From positions 74,531 through 138,530 of the forward strand of contig CAYZWT010000007.1 in the NCBI GenBank assembly GCA_964482225.1: a DNA stretch of 64,000 bases, in the 5' to 3' direction. The translations under genes and the position numbers were made by a program. Of this stretch, positions 47,265 through 56,313 are shown one piece after another. This DNA is from UBA1429 sp964482225 (GTDB lineage: Bacteria; Chloroflexota; Anaerolineae; UBA1429). The notes under the pieces are model-generated. The model saw only the letters and a program-made list of their open reading frames with translations. It did not search any database and was not told where the DNA came from. How positions within the stretch are numbered: position 1 is the stretch's first letter; every line of letters begins with the position of its first letter.

Positions 47265-47296
47265 GCACACTTTCGCCTGCCAGGGGCACATTTTTA

Positions 47297-47334
47297 CTCG
47301 CGCAGAGAGGGCAACCGTGATTGCCCTCTCTTGA
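47297..47334. repeat. GCAGAG-type repeat with an added hairpin, copy 4
   Basis: CTCGCGCAGAGAGGGC opens like the other GCAGAG copies and runs into the stem AGAGAGGGCAA / TTGCCCTCTCT with a 6-base loop. It lies between the fpg-like and xseA genes. The rest of that gap shows no gene. Confidence 0.55.
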
Positions 47335-47428
47335 GCGCCTGCTCGGCCATGATGCTAGCGCTACACCGGCTCGCGACTCTGCGAGACGCGGCTCGAAGGG
47401 TGGCCGAGGCCCCGACGCTGGCCCCGCG

Positions 47429-48250
47429 CTATAGCGGCTGGCAGCCCGGGCAGTAGTAGATGCTGCCGCCCAGGTAGGCCTCCTTACGGATCGTTGCGCC
47501 ACAGGCAGGGCAGGGCGCGCCCACCGTGTTGCGGCTCAGGACGGTACGATAGCCGCCGGTGTCGCCGAACAGGTCGCGCTCGGTATCGCGCCCCCCCAGG
47601 GCCACCATTTCGGCCAGCACACCCTTGACCGCACCGTACATGGCCTCCAGGTCCGTCTCTGGCAGATCGCCCATCTTGCGCTTGGGATGGATGCGGGCCG
47701 TCCAGAGGATGTCCTGCAGCACGCCATTGCCCAGGCCGGGGATGCGCTGTTGCGTGGCCAGGAAAGCCTTGGCCGAAAGCGCGGGCGTCTCGTCATTCAG
47801 GAGCGCGGCAAAATAGGCGCGGTCAAAGGCGTCGGCCAGCGGCGAGGGCCGCTCCAGGGCCACGTCCCAATCAGGCAGGCCGCTGGGGCCGCCCAGGGGG
47901 AAGCACATAAAGGCGCCCCACATCTGGGCGCTGGAAGTGATGGCCGCGCCATCGTCGAACTCGATCAGGAGCTGGTGCTTGGCAGGACGTTTGGCGCCCT
48001 GGGGGTGGTAGCGGATCGGGGCGCTGATGGCGAGCTGCATGTCACCCGCCGCGAACTGGATATTGCCGCCGGCATAGCCGGATGCGCCGATCACCTTGCC
48101 CGCCAGCCGCTCGTTGTACTCGGCCGGGTCGCCGGTGTACCAGGCGAACTTGTGGGGCGAGGCGTTGGCCACAGCCCGTGCGATGCGCTTGCCGCTCAAC
48201 GTCTCCTGAATCTGTTGGGCAATCACTGCCGCTTCGGGTAGCTCGATCAT
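47429..48250 (-). CDS. Fpg/Nei-family DNA glycosylase-like protein without the N-terminal proline
   Basis: 273 residues. The fold is that of Fpg/MutM: MIELPEAAVIAQQI at the start, helix-two-turns-helix RIPGLGNGVLQDILW, and a zinc finger with C247, C250, C267 and C270. Fpg needs proline as the first residue after Met removal to attack the damaged base; here it is isoleucine (MIELPE instead of MPELPE), while E3 is kept. Either the enzyme uses another nucleophile, or it binds damage without cutting. AAGGAGG before the ATG at 48250 fixes this start, so the missing proline is not an annotation error. Confidence 0.88.
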   Translation of the reverse strand: MIELPEAAVIAQQIQETLSGKRIARAVANASPHKFAWYTGDPAEYNERLAGKVIGASGYAGGNIQFAAGDMQLAISAPIRYHPQGAKRPAKHQLLIEFDDGAAITSSAQMWGAFMCFPLGGPSGLPDWDVALERPSPLADAFDRAYFAALLNDETPALSAKAFLATQQRIPGLGNGVLQDILWTARIHPKRKMGDLPETDLEAMYGAVKGVLAEMVALGGRDTERDLFGDTGGYRTVLSRNTVGAPCPACGATIRKEAYLGGSIYYCPGCQPL

Positions 48251-48388
48251 CTTGCCGACCTCCTTCATGGCACCATGGTGGACAAACCAGCGCGGCCAAC
48301 CCGAAAAGTGGGCAAAGACGAGCTTTGCCCGTACCTTGTCTTCTTGCGAGCTTGCGCTCGAAAGCGAAGCGCGCCATGCCTAACGGGC

Positions 48389-49426
48389 CTACTCCAGCCT
48401 CAAGAGGGCCGCCGCGTTATCGTGGTAGACCTTTTGCAGCACATCATCGGGCAGGTTGACGCCATAGATCTTCCAGCGCCCCTGGGGTGGGATGCGAGCG
48501 CCCACGGCATAGTCAAAGTGCTCGTCCTCGGTCTCTAGAAAGCGGTAGGTGTTGCGGTACATCTCGATGGTGGGGGTGACATCGGTGCCGTACAGGATAC
48601 GATCCGCATGGGCCAGGAACCAGCGCCGTGCGCTAAAGGGCGCGCGCCCCAGCTCGGCAAAGCGCGCCGAGATGTCGGTGTACATGTTGGGGTAACGCGC
48701 CAACATGCGCGAGACAAAGCCCAGATTCTCGGGATAGCAGCCCACGTGGGCGGTGATGAAGATGGTTTGCGGGTGGGCCGCGATGGTGCGGTAGAGGGCG
48801 GCGATCAGCTCATCAAAGACGGGGAAATCGCCGCCGTAGAAATGCCAGTCGGGGTGGCGCTGGAGTTCGTCCCAGCGCTCGTTATGGCGATCCAGGGGCC
48901 GGAAAAAGGCCACCGGATCGGCAGAGTGGATCAGGACGGGCACGCCCAGGGCGCCCGCTTGCGCCCAGACATCGGCGATGCGTGGGTCGTCGGGCGAGAC
49001 CAGACGGCCCTCGGTGTCGCGATAGCGCAGCCCCAGCTCTTTGAACACCTTGAGCCCCCTGGCGCCAGCGGCGACATCATGGCGCAACTGGGCTGTGGCC
49101 CGCTCGGCCCAGCCGGGCTCGCCCACGCCGCGCCAGTCCACATTGCAAAAGGTGACGAATCGCCCCGGGTAGGCGCGGTCCAGGCCATCCAGGGTGCGCT
49201 CCAGGATGCCGCCGGAGCCGCCGCTCAGGTTGACCACGGCCTGCACGCCGGCGCCATCCAGGTCTTGCACCAGTTGGGCCACCCGCGCTGGCTCGCCGGC
49301 CCAGGCCTCCAGGGGCAGGTGGTTATGTGCATCAATGGCAGGGCAATGCGGGCGCGGGACCTCGTGTTGCTCCGTGACCAGCTCGGAGCGGGGCTCGAAC
49401 TCGCTGAGAGAGAGGGATGGTTCCAT
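48389..49426 (-). CDS. Amidohydrolase family 2 metal-dependent hydrolase
   Basis: 345 residues, TIM-barrel amidohydrolase. The metal-binding HxH is H34/H36 (DAHNHLPLE). Further ligands are expected in LIHSADPVAFF, FITAHVGCYPEN and RILYGTDVTPT. This group (amidohydrolase-2) includes decarboxylases and lactonases for aromatic or sugar acids, with unknown substrate here. The ATG at 49426 has a weak G-rich site. It stands between the fpg-like and BaiN-like genes, without tight linkage. Confidence 0.85.
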   Translation of the reverse strand: MEPSLSLSEFEPRSELVTEQHEVPRPHCPAIDAHNHLPLEAWAGEPARVAQLVQDLDGAGVQAVVNLSGGSGGILERTLDGLDRAYPGRFVTFCNVDWRGVGEPGWAERATAQLRHDVAAGARGLKVFKELGLRYRDTEGRLVSPDDPRIADVWAQAGALGVPVLIHSADPVAFFRPLDRHNERWDELQRHPDWHFYGGDFPVFDELIAALYRTIAAHPQTIFITAHVGCYPENLGFVSRMLARYPNMYTDISARFAELGRAPFSARRWFLAHADRILYGTDVTPTIEMYRNTYRFLETEDEHFDYAVGARIPPQGRWKIYGVNLPDDVLQKVYHDNAAALLRLE

Positions 49427-49545
49427 GATCTAGACCCCCGTGTGAGAGAATCAGGCAGACCTGCGATGGGCTATCGCGTGCATTATCGCTGCAAGGGGGC
49501 GCACAAGGCAAGCGCCTGGGGATCGGTTCCGTTCCGGCGGATCGT

Positions 49546-50820
49546 CTATGCCCCGGCGGCGGCCTGGCCCGCCAACAGGCCCGAGGCCCAGGCGAATTGC
49601 AGGTTATAGCCGCCGCACGGCCCGATGACGTTGAGGGCCTCGCCCGCCAGGTGCAGGCCAGGGACGCGGCGCGAGGCCAGGGTATCCGGGTCTACCTCGG
49701 CCAGGGGCACGCCGCCGGTGGAAAGCTGGGCGAACTGGAACCCGCGCACCCCCGTGACCCGCAGTTCGAGCCCTCCCAAGAGGGCCAAAAGACGCTCCAG
49801 CTCGGCGTCATCGGCCTGGGCCAGGGTACGGTCGAGGGGAATCTGGGCCAGGGCCAGCAGCACCGGGGGGATTTTGGCGGGCAGCACGGCCCCCAGGGCC
49901 ACGGACAGGGGCCAGGGCCGGTTGCGTTGGCGCTCCAGCAGGGCCAGCAATGTCTGGCGGTGTAGCGCCAACAGGTCCAGGCGAGCGACCAGTGACGCAT
50001 CAGAATGCGTTGACGCATCAGAATGCGTTGACGCATCAGAATGCGTTGACGCTTCCTCGTGGGCGCTCACCAGGTAACTCAGATCCATGGCGGCCGGCCC
50101 GCTCAGGCCCGCCTGGGTGAACATGAGGTTGCCCACGGTGCGGCCCAGCAACTCGCTCCCGGCATAGAGGGACAGCCCGGCATCCAGGCGCACGCCTTGC
50201 AGCTTGTGCAGGGGGCGCATGTCGCAATCTATGGCGGTCAGGGCGGGGCGCACGGGCAGAATCGTATGGCCCAGGCGCGCCAGCACGTCGAAAAAGCGCC
50301 CTTTGGAGCCCAGGGCGGGGTGGGCCTTGCCGCCGGTGGCCACGATGGCGCGCTCTACCCGGTGCGTCTGCCCGCCGGTGGTCAGGGTGACCCCCCCGGC
50401 CTGAGGCAGCAGATCGCTGACCAGGGTTTGCAGGTGCACGCGCACCCCCGCCAACGCCAGGGCCGCCGCCAGGGTATCGGCCACGGTGGCCGCCGAATCG
50501 GAGAGAGGATAGCACCAGCCATCAGGGGTGGCATAGGTGGGTACGCCCAGCTCGTCCAGACGTTGCAGAACCGCCTCTGGGCCACAGAGGGCCAGGATGC
50601 GCCCCAGGGCGGCGGGGTCATCGGTGACATAGCGCCCGGCCTGGGCGTGGGTGTTGCTGATATTGCAGCGCCCGTTGCCCGTCACCAGCAGCTTGCGCCC
50701 CACCATCGGGTTGGTGTCAAAGAGCGACACCTGGGCGCCGAGCCGGGCGGCGTCCAGCGCGGCCAGGATGCCCGCCGGCCCCGCGCCAATCACCCCTATC
50801 CGCCGCCCAGTCGCCATCAT
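49546..50820 (-). CDS. BaiN/HI0933-family FAD-dependent oxidoreductase
   Basis: 424 residues. FAD motif GVIGAGPAGILAALDAARLG and the family block VGRKLLVTGNGRCNISNTH at about 41-59. Further landmarks are RAIVATGGKAHPALGS, NLMFTQAGLSGPAAMDLSY, TGVRGFQFAQLSTGGVPLAEV and GEALNVIGPCGGYNLQFAW. BaiN reduces C=C bonds of bile-acid intermediates; the substrate here is unknown. Between about 258 and 275 the sequence STHSDA is repeated three times, coded by the tandem 18-bp repeat at 49993-50046, a loop insertion. The start ATG 50820 or 50817 follows GGGGAGAAGG, 12 bases after the MFS gene, so the two share a transcript. Confidence 0.9.
   Translation of the reverse strand: MMATGRRIGVIGAGPAGILAALDAARLGAQVSLFDTNPMVGRKLLVTGNGRCNISNTHAQAGRYVTDDPAALGRILALCGPEAVLQRLDELGVPTYATPDGWCYPLSDSAATVADTLAAALALAGVRVHLQTLVSDLLPQAGGVTLTTGGQTHRVERAIVATGGKAHPALGSKGRFFDVLARLGHTILPVRPALTAIDCDMRPLHKLQGVRLDAGLSLYAGSELLGRTVGNLMFTQAGLSGPAAMDLSYLVSAHEEASTHSDASTHSDASTHSDASLVARLDLLALHRQTLLALLERQRNRPWPLSVALGAVLPAKIPPVLLALAQIPLDRTLAQADDAELERLLALLGGLELRVTGVRGFQFAQLSTGGVPLAEVDPDTLASRRVPGLHLAGEALNVIGPCGGYNLQFAWASGLLAGQAAAGA
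49993..50046. repeat. Three tandem 18-bp units inside the BaiN-like gene
   Basis: The unit TGACGCATCAGAATGCGT occurs three times without change (49993-50010, 50011-50028, 50029-50046). Each unit is itself an inverted repeat, ACGCAT-CAGA-ATGCGT. It is in frame and codes for STHSDA repeats. Related words occur around 11800-11857 and 23220-23250. Confidence 0.85.
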
Positions 50821-50832
50821 CCTTCTCCCCGC

Positions 50833-52170
50833 TCAGCCACGGGTGAGGGCGCTGGGCAGTGCCCGGGTGGAGGGCGTCTCGCCCTCGCCAAGCGAGCCCC
50901 GCAGCAGGGCGATCAGGAACAGCAGCGCCCCCACAAGACGCACCGCCGCCGAGAGGATCAGATTCGAGTTGAACCCATAGGTGGCATAGAGCCAGGCGGC
51001 GGGCAACGGCCCGATGATGGCGGCTATGCCGTTGATGGTGTTATAGATGGCGATGAACTGGGAGCGATAGCGCGCCGGCGTGATGCGCAGCATCAAAGGC
51101 ATGGCCGCCACATGCACTCCCGCCCAGGCAATAATGCCATAGATGCGCACTAGACCAACGGTAAAGGGCGTACGGGCCAAGATCCAGCCCAGGGGCATCA
51201 GCGGCACCAGCAACATGCCCAGGGCTGTGACGCGCTCGGCGCCCTTTTTGTCCACCAGGTTGCCCGCAAAGCGCACGACAAAGACGTTGCACAGGGTGGT
51301 GATGGTGGCCAGGAGCGAGATGGTATCCACGCCGAACCCCAGGGTCTCGACCATGTGAACGGAGAAAAAGGGCGCCGAGATCTGCAACCCCAAGGTCCAG
51401 ACAAAGTTGATGATGCAAAAGAGGACAAAGGTCTTGTCATGTCGAAAGTGACGCAGGCCCTCGGCGAAACCGGCGCTGGCCGCCGCCCTGGATTCCTCGC
51501 CCTGCACCTCGGGGATGCGCGCAAAGAATGCAGTGGCGGCAAAACCGAACAGCGCGGCCAGCATCAGGGTCACCTGAAAGCCGCCGACGCCGCCGATATT
51601 CTGGATCAGGAACCCGGCCACCGGCAGGGTGAGCACGGTCACGGCGCTGGCGGCCATCATGCGGGCGCCGGTGATGCGCCCCCGTATGGCGGTGGGGGTG
51701 AGATCGCCCAAGAGGGAGTTGAAGGGCGGCACGCTGACCGAGCCCATAAAGGCGCGGATGGCCGCCAGCGCCAACACCATCGCAACCACGGGGCCGCTGC
51801 GCACCACCAGCAAGGGCGCCAGGGCCGAGAGCAGCAAGGCGATGCGCCCGATGCCGCCGGCGCTGAGCAGCACCCACTTTTTGCGCTTGCCCGTGCGCGA
51901 GACGAGCCAGGCCCCCACCAGCGGGGCCAGCAGCGCCACGCCGCTGGTGAGCGAGGCGCGGGCGCCGATGGTGGCCGACGAGGCCCCCAGCGCCAGCAGG
52001 TAGAGGGTCTCGAAATCGGTGAAAAAGGCCACGCTGATGGACGACAGGATGCCGTCCCACCAGAGCATCTGCAGGCCGTAGCGCTGCTCTTCGGTGGTAT
52101 GATCAACGGGATAGGGCCGGGCAACCAGTTGCCACAGGTTGCGCCCGATCCGCGACAGATCGCGTCTCAT
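50833..52170 (-). CDS. MFS transporter 1
   Basis: 445 residues, 12 membrane helices. The loop between helices 2 and 3 has AWLVSRTGKRKKWV, the MFS motif A region. The first half carries GVALLAPLVG and SVPPFNSLLGDLTPTAIRGRITG, the second LVDKKGAERVTALGM. It is typical of an uncharacterised Chloroflexota MFS group. GGAG lies 8 bases before the ATG at 52170. The BaiN-like oxidoreductase follows at 12 bases. A second MFS gene of similar plan faces away from it at 52462. Confidence 0.88.
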   Translation of the reverse strand: MRRDLSRIGRNLWQLVARPYPVDHTTEEQRYGLQMLWWDGILSSISVAFFTDFETLYLLALGASSATIGARASLTSGVALLAPLVGAWLVSRTGKRKKWVLLSAGGIGRIALLLSALAPLLVVRSGPVVAMVLALAAIRAFMGSVSVPPFNSLLGDLTPTAIRGRITGARMMAASAVTVLTLPVAGFLIQNIGGVGGFQVTLMLAALFGFAATAFFARIPEVQGEESRAAASAGFAEGLRHFRHDKTFVLFCIINFVWTLGLQISAPFFSVHMVETLGFGVDTISLLATITTLCNVFVVRFAGNLVDKKGAERVTALGMLLVPLMPLGWILARTPFTVGLVRIYGIIAWAGVHVAAMPLMLRITPARYRSQFIAIYNTINGIAAIIGPLPAAWLYATYGFNSNLILSAAVRLVGALLFLIALLRGSLGEGETPSTRALPSALTRG

Positions 52171-52366
52171 GCGGGAATCTCCTCATGGGTAATGCTATGG
52201 GGGGCAAGGTTGCCCTCGTTCACGGGCGTCATTATAGCCGGACGGCGCCGGGCTGTCAGGCGAGTGAGCACCTGGGATGAGACGTGGGAGGGGCTAGGGT
52301 GGTTCCGCCTCTGGTGCATACGTGGACCAGTTTGCGCACAGGGTCGGCGCCCTCGAGCCGCTCTGT

Positions 52367-52394
52367 TTGCCAGATTCCGCGTCTGGCGTACACT
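52367..52394 (+). promoter_or_regulatory. Predicted promoter of MFS transporter 2
   Basis: TTGCCA (52367-52372), a 16-base spacer, TACACT (52389-52394). The divergent gap 52171-52461 has no other clear element; a minus-strand promoter for MFS 1 was not recognised. Confidence 0.45.
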
Positions 52395-52461
52395 CTGAGC
52401 GTTCCGAGCCGTCATCTCCCCCAAGGCGCCTGTCGCGCCGCTCTGTGCAGGTCATACACCC

Positions 52462-53769
52462 ATGTTGAGACAGATTCCAATCGCAGTGCGCAATGTCATC
52501 GTGCGGCCCATGACCCGCGAGGATCGGAACGTGCGCCGGTTGATGGCGTTCACGGCCCTGTTCGGCGTGGTCAATGGCGGCGTGATGACCTTTCTGCCGG
52601 TGTTGTTGGCGCGCCTGGGCGCCACGACGGTGGTGATCAGCCTGCTCACCTCGCTGCCCGCGTTGCTCACCATCGGGTTCGCCCTGCCTGCCGGGGTCAT
52701 CGTCGCCCGCTGGCGCGATATGACCCGCCTCTCGGCCCGCTGCTTTTATGCGCTGCGCCTGGCCTATATCCCCATTGCCCTGGCCATGCTGTTGGATGCG
52801 GCCATCGCGCCCTATCTGATCGTCGCAATCTGGGCGCTGACCTCCATCCCCGGCACCCTGGGCAACACGGCATTCTACGATGTGCTGGCCGATGCCGTGC
52901 CTCCCGAGCGCCGGGCCGTGATCAATGGCGTGCGCTGGGCGCTGCTGGGCATGATCTCGGCAGGGAGCGTGTCGTTCTTTGGGCAACTGCTGGTGCGCCT
53001 GACCTGGCCCGCGAACTATATCACGCTGTTTGCCATCTGCTTTGCCGCCGGGCTCACCAGCACCCGCTTTTATGCGCGCATCGAGATCCCCCTGCGCGAG
53101 CCGGCTGTGGCGCCAGCGCAACGCGTCGCCTGGCGGGCGCGCCTGGGGGAGCTGATCCAACCCCTGCGGGCGCGCGTCGGCTTTGGGACTTTTTCCCTGG
53201 TGACCCTGGTGCTGCGGGTGGGGCTATTTCTGCCGGCGGGGCTCTTTTCGGTGTTCCTGGTGCGCCATCTGCTGGTCTCCGATGCCTGGATCGGCGGGCG
53301 CACCACCCTGGAGCATAGCGCCCTAACCCTGGGCTACTTTTTCTGGGGGCGCATGGCCAACCGGCTGGGGCAGTGGCGGCTGTTGGTCATCGCCGCTCTT
53401 GCCATCGGGGTGGCCTTTTTCCTGATCAGCGCCGCCACGCCCACAACCCTGTGGCCCATGCTGCTGGCCGCGCTGGTCAGCGGGTTCTTTGGCTCGGCCC
53501 TGGATGTGAGCCTGTTCGAGTGGCTGCTGGCGGTGATGCCGCCGGGGGAGCGGCCCCGCTATGTGGCCATGAACACCCTGCTGATGAACCTGGTAATGTT
53601 TGGGGTTCCCATCCTGGGGGCAGCCCTGGCGGAGCGCACCAGCATCTCACTGGTGCTGGTAGTGGCCGGGGCGTGCCTGTTCGCCTGCGCCCTGCTGACC
53701 GTCTTGCTGGCGCGGCCCCAGTTGCAGGCCGCAACGGCGCCTGCCGAGACCCTGGCGGAAGCGGAGTGA
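52462..53769 (+). CDS. MFS transporter 2
   Basis: 435 residues, about 12 membrane helices, of the same uncharacterised group as the divergent transporter. The motif A region is LPAGVIVARWRDMTRLS. GTLGNTAFYDVLADAVPPERRAVINGVRWALLG parallels NSLLGDLTP of the other. The N-terminus (RQIPIAVRNVIVRPMTREDRN) resembles the leading segment of transporter 1. They probably arose by duplication and inversion. Substrate unknown. A promoter lies at 52367-52394 and a hairpin with TTTTA follows the stop. Confidence 0.88.
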   Translation: MLRQIPIAVRNVIVRPMTREDRNVRRLMAFTALFGVVNGGVMTFLPVLLARLGATTVVISLLTSLPALLTIGFALPAGVIVARWRDMTRLSARCFYALRLAYIPIALAMLLDAAIAPYLIVAIWALTSIPGTLGNTAFYDVLADAVPPERRAVINGVRWALLGMISAGSVSFFGQLLVRLTWPANYITLFAICFAAGLTSTRFYARIEIPLREPAVAPAQRVAWRARLGELIQPLRARVGFGTFSLVTLVLRVGLFLPAGLFSVFLVRHLLVSDAWIGGRTTLEHSALTLGYFFWGRMANRLGQWRLLVIAALAIGVAFFLISAATPTTLWPMLLAALVSGFFGSALDVSLFEWLLAVMPPGERPRYVAMNTLLMNLVMFGVPILGAALAERTSISLVLVVAGACLFACALLTVLLARPQLQAATAPAETLAEAE

Positions 53770-53775
53770 TGGCAG

Positions 53776-53806
53776 CGAGGTGACCGTGGTCGCCTCGGCC
53801 CTTTTA
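53776..53806 (+). terminator. Terminator after MFS transporter 2
   Basis: CGAGGTGACC and GGTCGCCTCG form a stem with one G-T pair, followed by GCCCTTTTAT. It lies between the convergent MFS and ICMT-like genes. Confidence 0.6.
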
Positions 53807-54469
53807 TCTCACCCTCTCCCCATAGATACGCCGCATGTCGGGCAGCTCGGTGCAGGCATAGTGCACCCAGATATAGGCGTGCTGAAAGGCCGCCGCCAGC
53901 AGCGCCGCAGGGGAACGCAGCAACAGCCCGGGCAGATACAGGATCAGGAACCCCACCGCGTACATCGGATTGCGCAGAACGCGATAGATGCCCTCGCGCA
54001 CCAGGGGCCTGTTGCGGAAAGCGGGCTCGAAATGGTCGCGGCCCATGGCGCGCAGCAGACCGAAATAGCGCAGCACGGAATAGGCGAGATAGAGCCAGGG
54101 GATCAGCAGCGCCAGCGCGATGGCGTGGGTGAAGGGCGGCCCCCAGGCGAGGGCGCCCGCGTTGGCCCGCGCCAGGCCCAGGATCGTGAGCCCCCGCGCC
54201 AGCAGGAACAGGCTGAAATCCACGGCATACAGCCGAAAACCCCAGGTGCGGCCCACCAAGCGGCTGATGAACTGATGGTGCAGCTCGGCGCGCCAGATGA
54301 ACCAGACGTACACCTGGTGCGCCACGGCGGCCCCGATGCTCAGCCAAAACCAGGTATCGGCAGAGAGCCCCCGAAAAGTGCCCGGCGTCATGGCCGCAGT
54401 GCGCAGCAAGAGCAGCAGCACCAACAGCAGAGCCAACAGGAGATAGTGCAGCGGCTGTCGCTCGAACAT
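53804..54469 (-). CDS. ICMT/PEMT-like integral membrane methyltransferase family protein
   Basis: 221 residues, about five to six membrane helices. The C-terminal part has the isoprenylcysteine methyltransferase-like pattern: LVREGIYRVLRNPMYAVGFL, then a YxxxEEP-like segment replaced by YACTELPDMRRIYGE. The core RNPMYxG matches the SAM-binding site of the family. Substrate in bacteria is unknown; lipids or quinones are suggested. CAGGAGG precedes the ATG at 54469. It is the last gene of the sulfur operon, 14 bases after the SLC13 gene. Confidence 0.8.
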   Translation of the reverse strand: MFERQPLHYLLLALLLVLLLLLRTAAMTPGTFRGLSADTWFWLSIGAAVAHQVYVWFIWRAELHHQFISRLVGRTWGFRLYAVDFSLFLLARGLTILGLARANAGALAWGPPFTHAIALALLIPWLYLAYSVLRYFGLLRAMGRDHFEPAFRNRPLVREGIYRVLRNPMYAVGFLILYLPGLLLRSPAALLAAAFQHAYIWVHYACTELPDMRRIYGERVR

Positions 54470-54483
54470 GGCGCCTCCTGGGG

Positions 54484-56265
54484 TCACAAGGGCCACAAAA
54501 GCAGCATCAACGGCACGCCAACAGCAATGACAAGGAGGGATATGGGCAGCCCCAGCCGCCAATAATCGCCAAAGCGATAGCCCCCCGGCTCGAGCACCAG
54601 CACATTGGATTGGTGGCCGATGGGCGTCAGAAAGGCGCACGATCCGCCGATGGCCACCGCGACGAGGAACGGATCTGGCGAGACGCCCAGGCCCTGCGCC
54701 ACCCCGATGGCGATGGGCGCCATCAGCACCATCTGGGCCTCGTTCTTGATCAGATCCGAGAGGATCATGTTCGCCACAAGCATCGAGACCAGCATGACCA
54801 CCGGCTTCAGGCCCGTGGAAAGGGACACGATCTGATCTGCGATGAGCTGCGCCCCTCCCGTCGTCTCCATAGCCTCGCCCAAGGCCAGCATGGCGCCCAC
54901 CAGGACGATGATGGGCCAGTCTATGCTGGCATAGGCCTCGCGCACGGTGAGCACGCGCAGCAGGATCATGGCGCAGGCGGACAGCGAGAGGGCGATCTCG
55001 ATGGGCAAGATGCCGATGCCCGCCAGCAAGAGCGCCGCAGCAAACAACCCCGTGGCAAGCCAACCGCGCTTGGGCGGCTCGAGCTGGAGATCTCGCTCGG
55101 CCAGCGGCAAGCAGCCCAGCCTCTGCAACGTTTGCGGCAGCGTATCGCGGTATCCCTGTAGCAGGAGCACGTCACCGGCCGCCAACTGGACCGACGCCAA
55201 CTCGGCCCTGAGCCGTGCGCCGGGCCGCGAGACCGCCAGCAGGTTCACCCCATAGCGCGCCCGCAGATCGAGCTGGCGCGCCGTGCGCCGCACCAGGGGC
55301 GAATCGGGCGCGATGATGGCCTCGGCCAGGGCGATTTCGTCAGATTGGAGGTCTTCGGCAGGCAGCGGCTTGGATTCGGCCAGCACCACGCCGGTATCGC
55401 GCACAAAGGCGCTCAGGTTCTCGGCATTGGCGCGCACCATCAGCGTATCGCCGGGGTGGATGAGCTCAAAGCCCGAAGGCGCCGGCAGGCGCTGCTCGCC
55501 ACGCCGGATGCGGACGATGAGCATATCCGCCTTGGTGAGATCGCGAAGGGCTCGCACGGGCCGATCGGCCAGCGCCGACTCGGGGGGAACCTGCACCTCC
55601 GATAGGTAACGCTCGATCTCAAAGCGATCCGCTCCGTCGGCCCTGCCGTCGCTATCCCGCCGGGGGATCAGCCGCCAGCCCACCCCGGCGATGAACAGCA
55701 CAACCACTATCGCAATGCCCAACCCCAGGGGAAAAAAGTCCAGCACACGAAACGGTTGCCCCACATATTCGGCGCGTATGGCCGAGACGATGAGGTTGGC
55801 GGGCGTGCCGATGAGGGTCATCATCCCGCCCAGGTGGGCGCTAAAGGCCAGAGGCAGCAAGTAGTGCGAGGCGGGGCGCTGGCTGCGGCGCGCCAGGCGG
55901 ATCGTCACCGGGATAAAGAGGGCCAGGGCCCCTATATAGTTCATAAAGGCCGAGGCGATGGCCGTCAGCCCGCAAAGGGCGGCCAGTTGCAGCGCGTAAC
56001 GCTGCCCCACATTGCCCAGCCAGCGCGCCAGCAGGTCTACGATGCCGGCGTTCTGCAAGCCCCGGCTTACGACGAGCACCGCCGCCACCGTGATCACCGC
56101 CGGGTGGCCGTATCCGGCAAAGGTTCGCTCTGGCGCCGTGACGCCCAGCAGCGCCAGCAACAGCAACGCTAGCAGCGTCACCAGGTCATAGCGCAGGCGG
56201 CTGACCATGGGGATCACCAGGATCGCCACCATCACCGCATAGACCAGAGCGATCTCGATGCTCAT
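54484..56265 (-). CDS. SLC13-family permease with two RCK-C (TrkA-C) domains
   Basis: 593 residues. Five or so N-terminal helices with FMNYIGALALFIPVTIRLA and GGMMTLIGTPANLIVSAI, then two TrkA-C domains (about 210-300 and 305-390; GFELIHPGDTLMVRA, VQLAAGDVLLLQG), then further helices with VANMILSDLIKNEAQMVLMA and LTPIGHQSNVLVLEPGGY. The TPAN and GHQSN clamps are the Na/anion-binding signatures of the family. With the sulfur genes upstream, a sulfate or organosulfur anion is the likely substrate; dicarboxylates remain possible. AAAGGTG precedes the ATG. Confidence 0.9.
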   Translation of the reverse strand: MSIEIALVYAVMVAILVIPMVSRLRYDLVTLLALLLLALLGVTAPERTFAGYGHPAVITVAAVLVVSRGLQNAGIVDLLARWLGNVGQRYALQLAALCGLTAIASAFMNYIGALALFIPVTIRLARRSQRPASHYLLPLAFSAHLGGMMTLIGTPANLIVSAIRAEYVGQPFRVLDFFPLGLGIAIVVVLFIAGVGWRLIPRRDSDGRADGADRFEIERYLSEVQVPPESALADRPVRALRDLTKADMLIVRIRRGEQRLPAPSGFELIHPGDTLMVRANAENLSAFVRDTGVVLAESKPLPAEDLQSDEIALAEAIIAPDSPLVRRTARQLDLRARYGVNLLAVSRPGARLRAELASVQLAAGDVLLLQGYRDTLPQTLQRLGCLPLAERDLQLEPPKRGWLATGLFAAALLLAGIGILPIEIALSLSACAMILLRVLTVREAYASIDWPIIVLVGAMLALGEAMETTGGAQLIADQIVSLSTGLKPVVMLVSMLVANMILSDLIKNEAQMVLMAPIAIGVAQGLGVSPDPFLVAVAIGGSCAFLTPIGHQSNVLVLEPGGYRFGDYWRLGLPISLLVIAVGVPLMLLLWPL

Positions 56266-56313
56266 CGGAACACCTTTCCCCTGGAGACCCAGCGCATGCG
56301 TTTCGCTGTGGGG

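Noticed and set aside
49993..50046. CRISPR array
   Set aside because: Three 18-bp units follow each other without spacers and lie in frame inside a gene. No cas gene is present.
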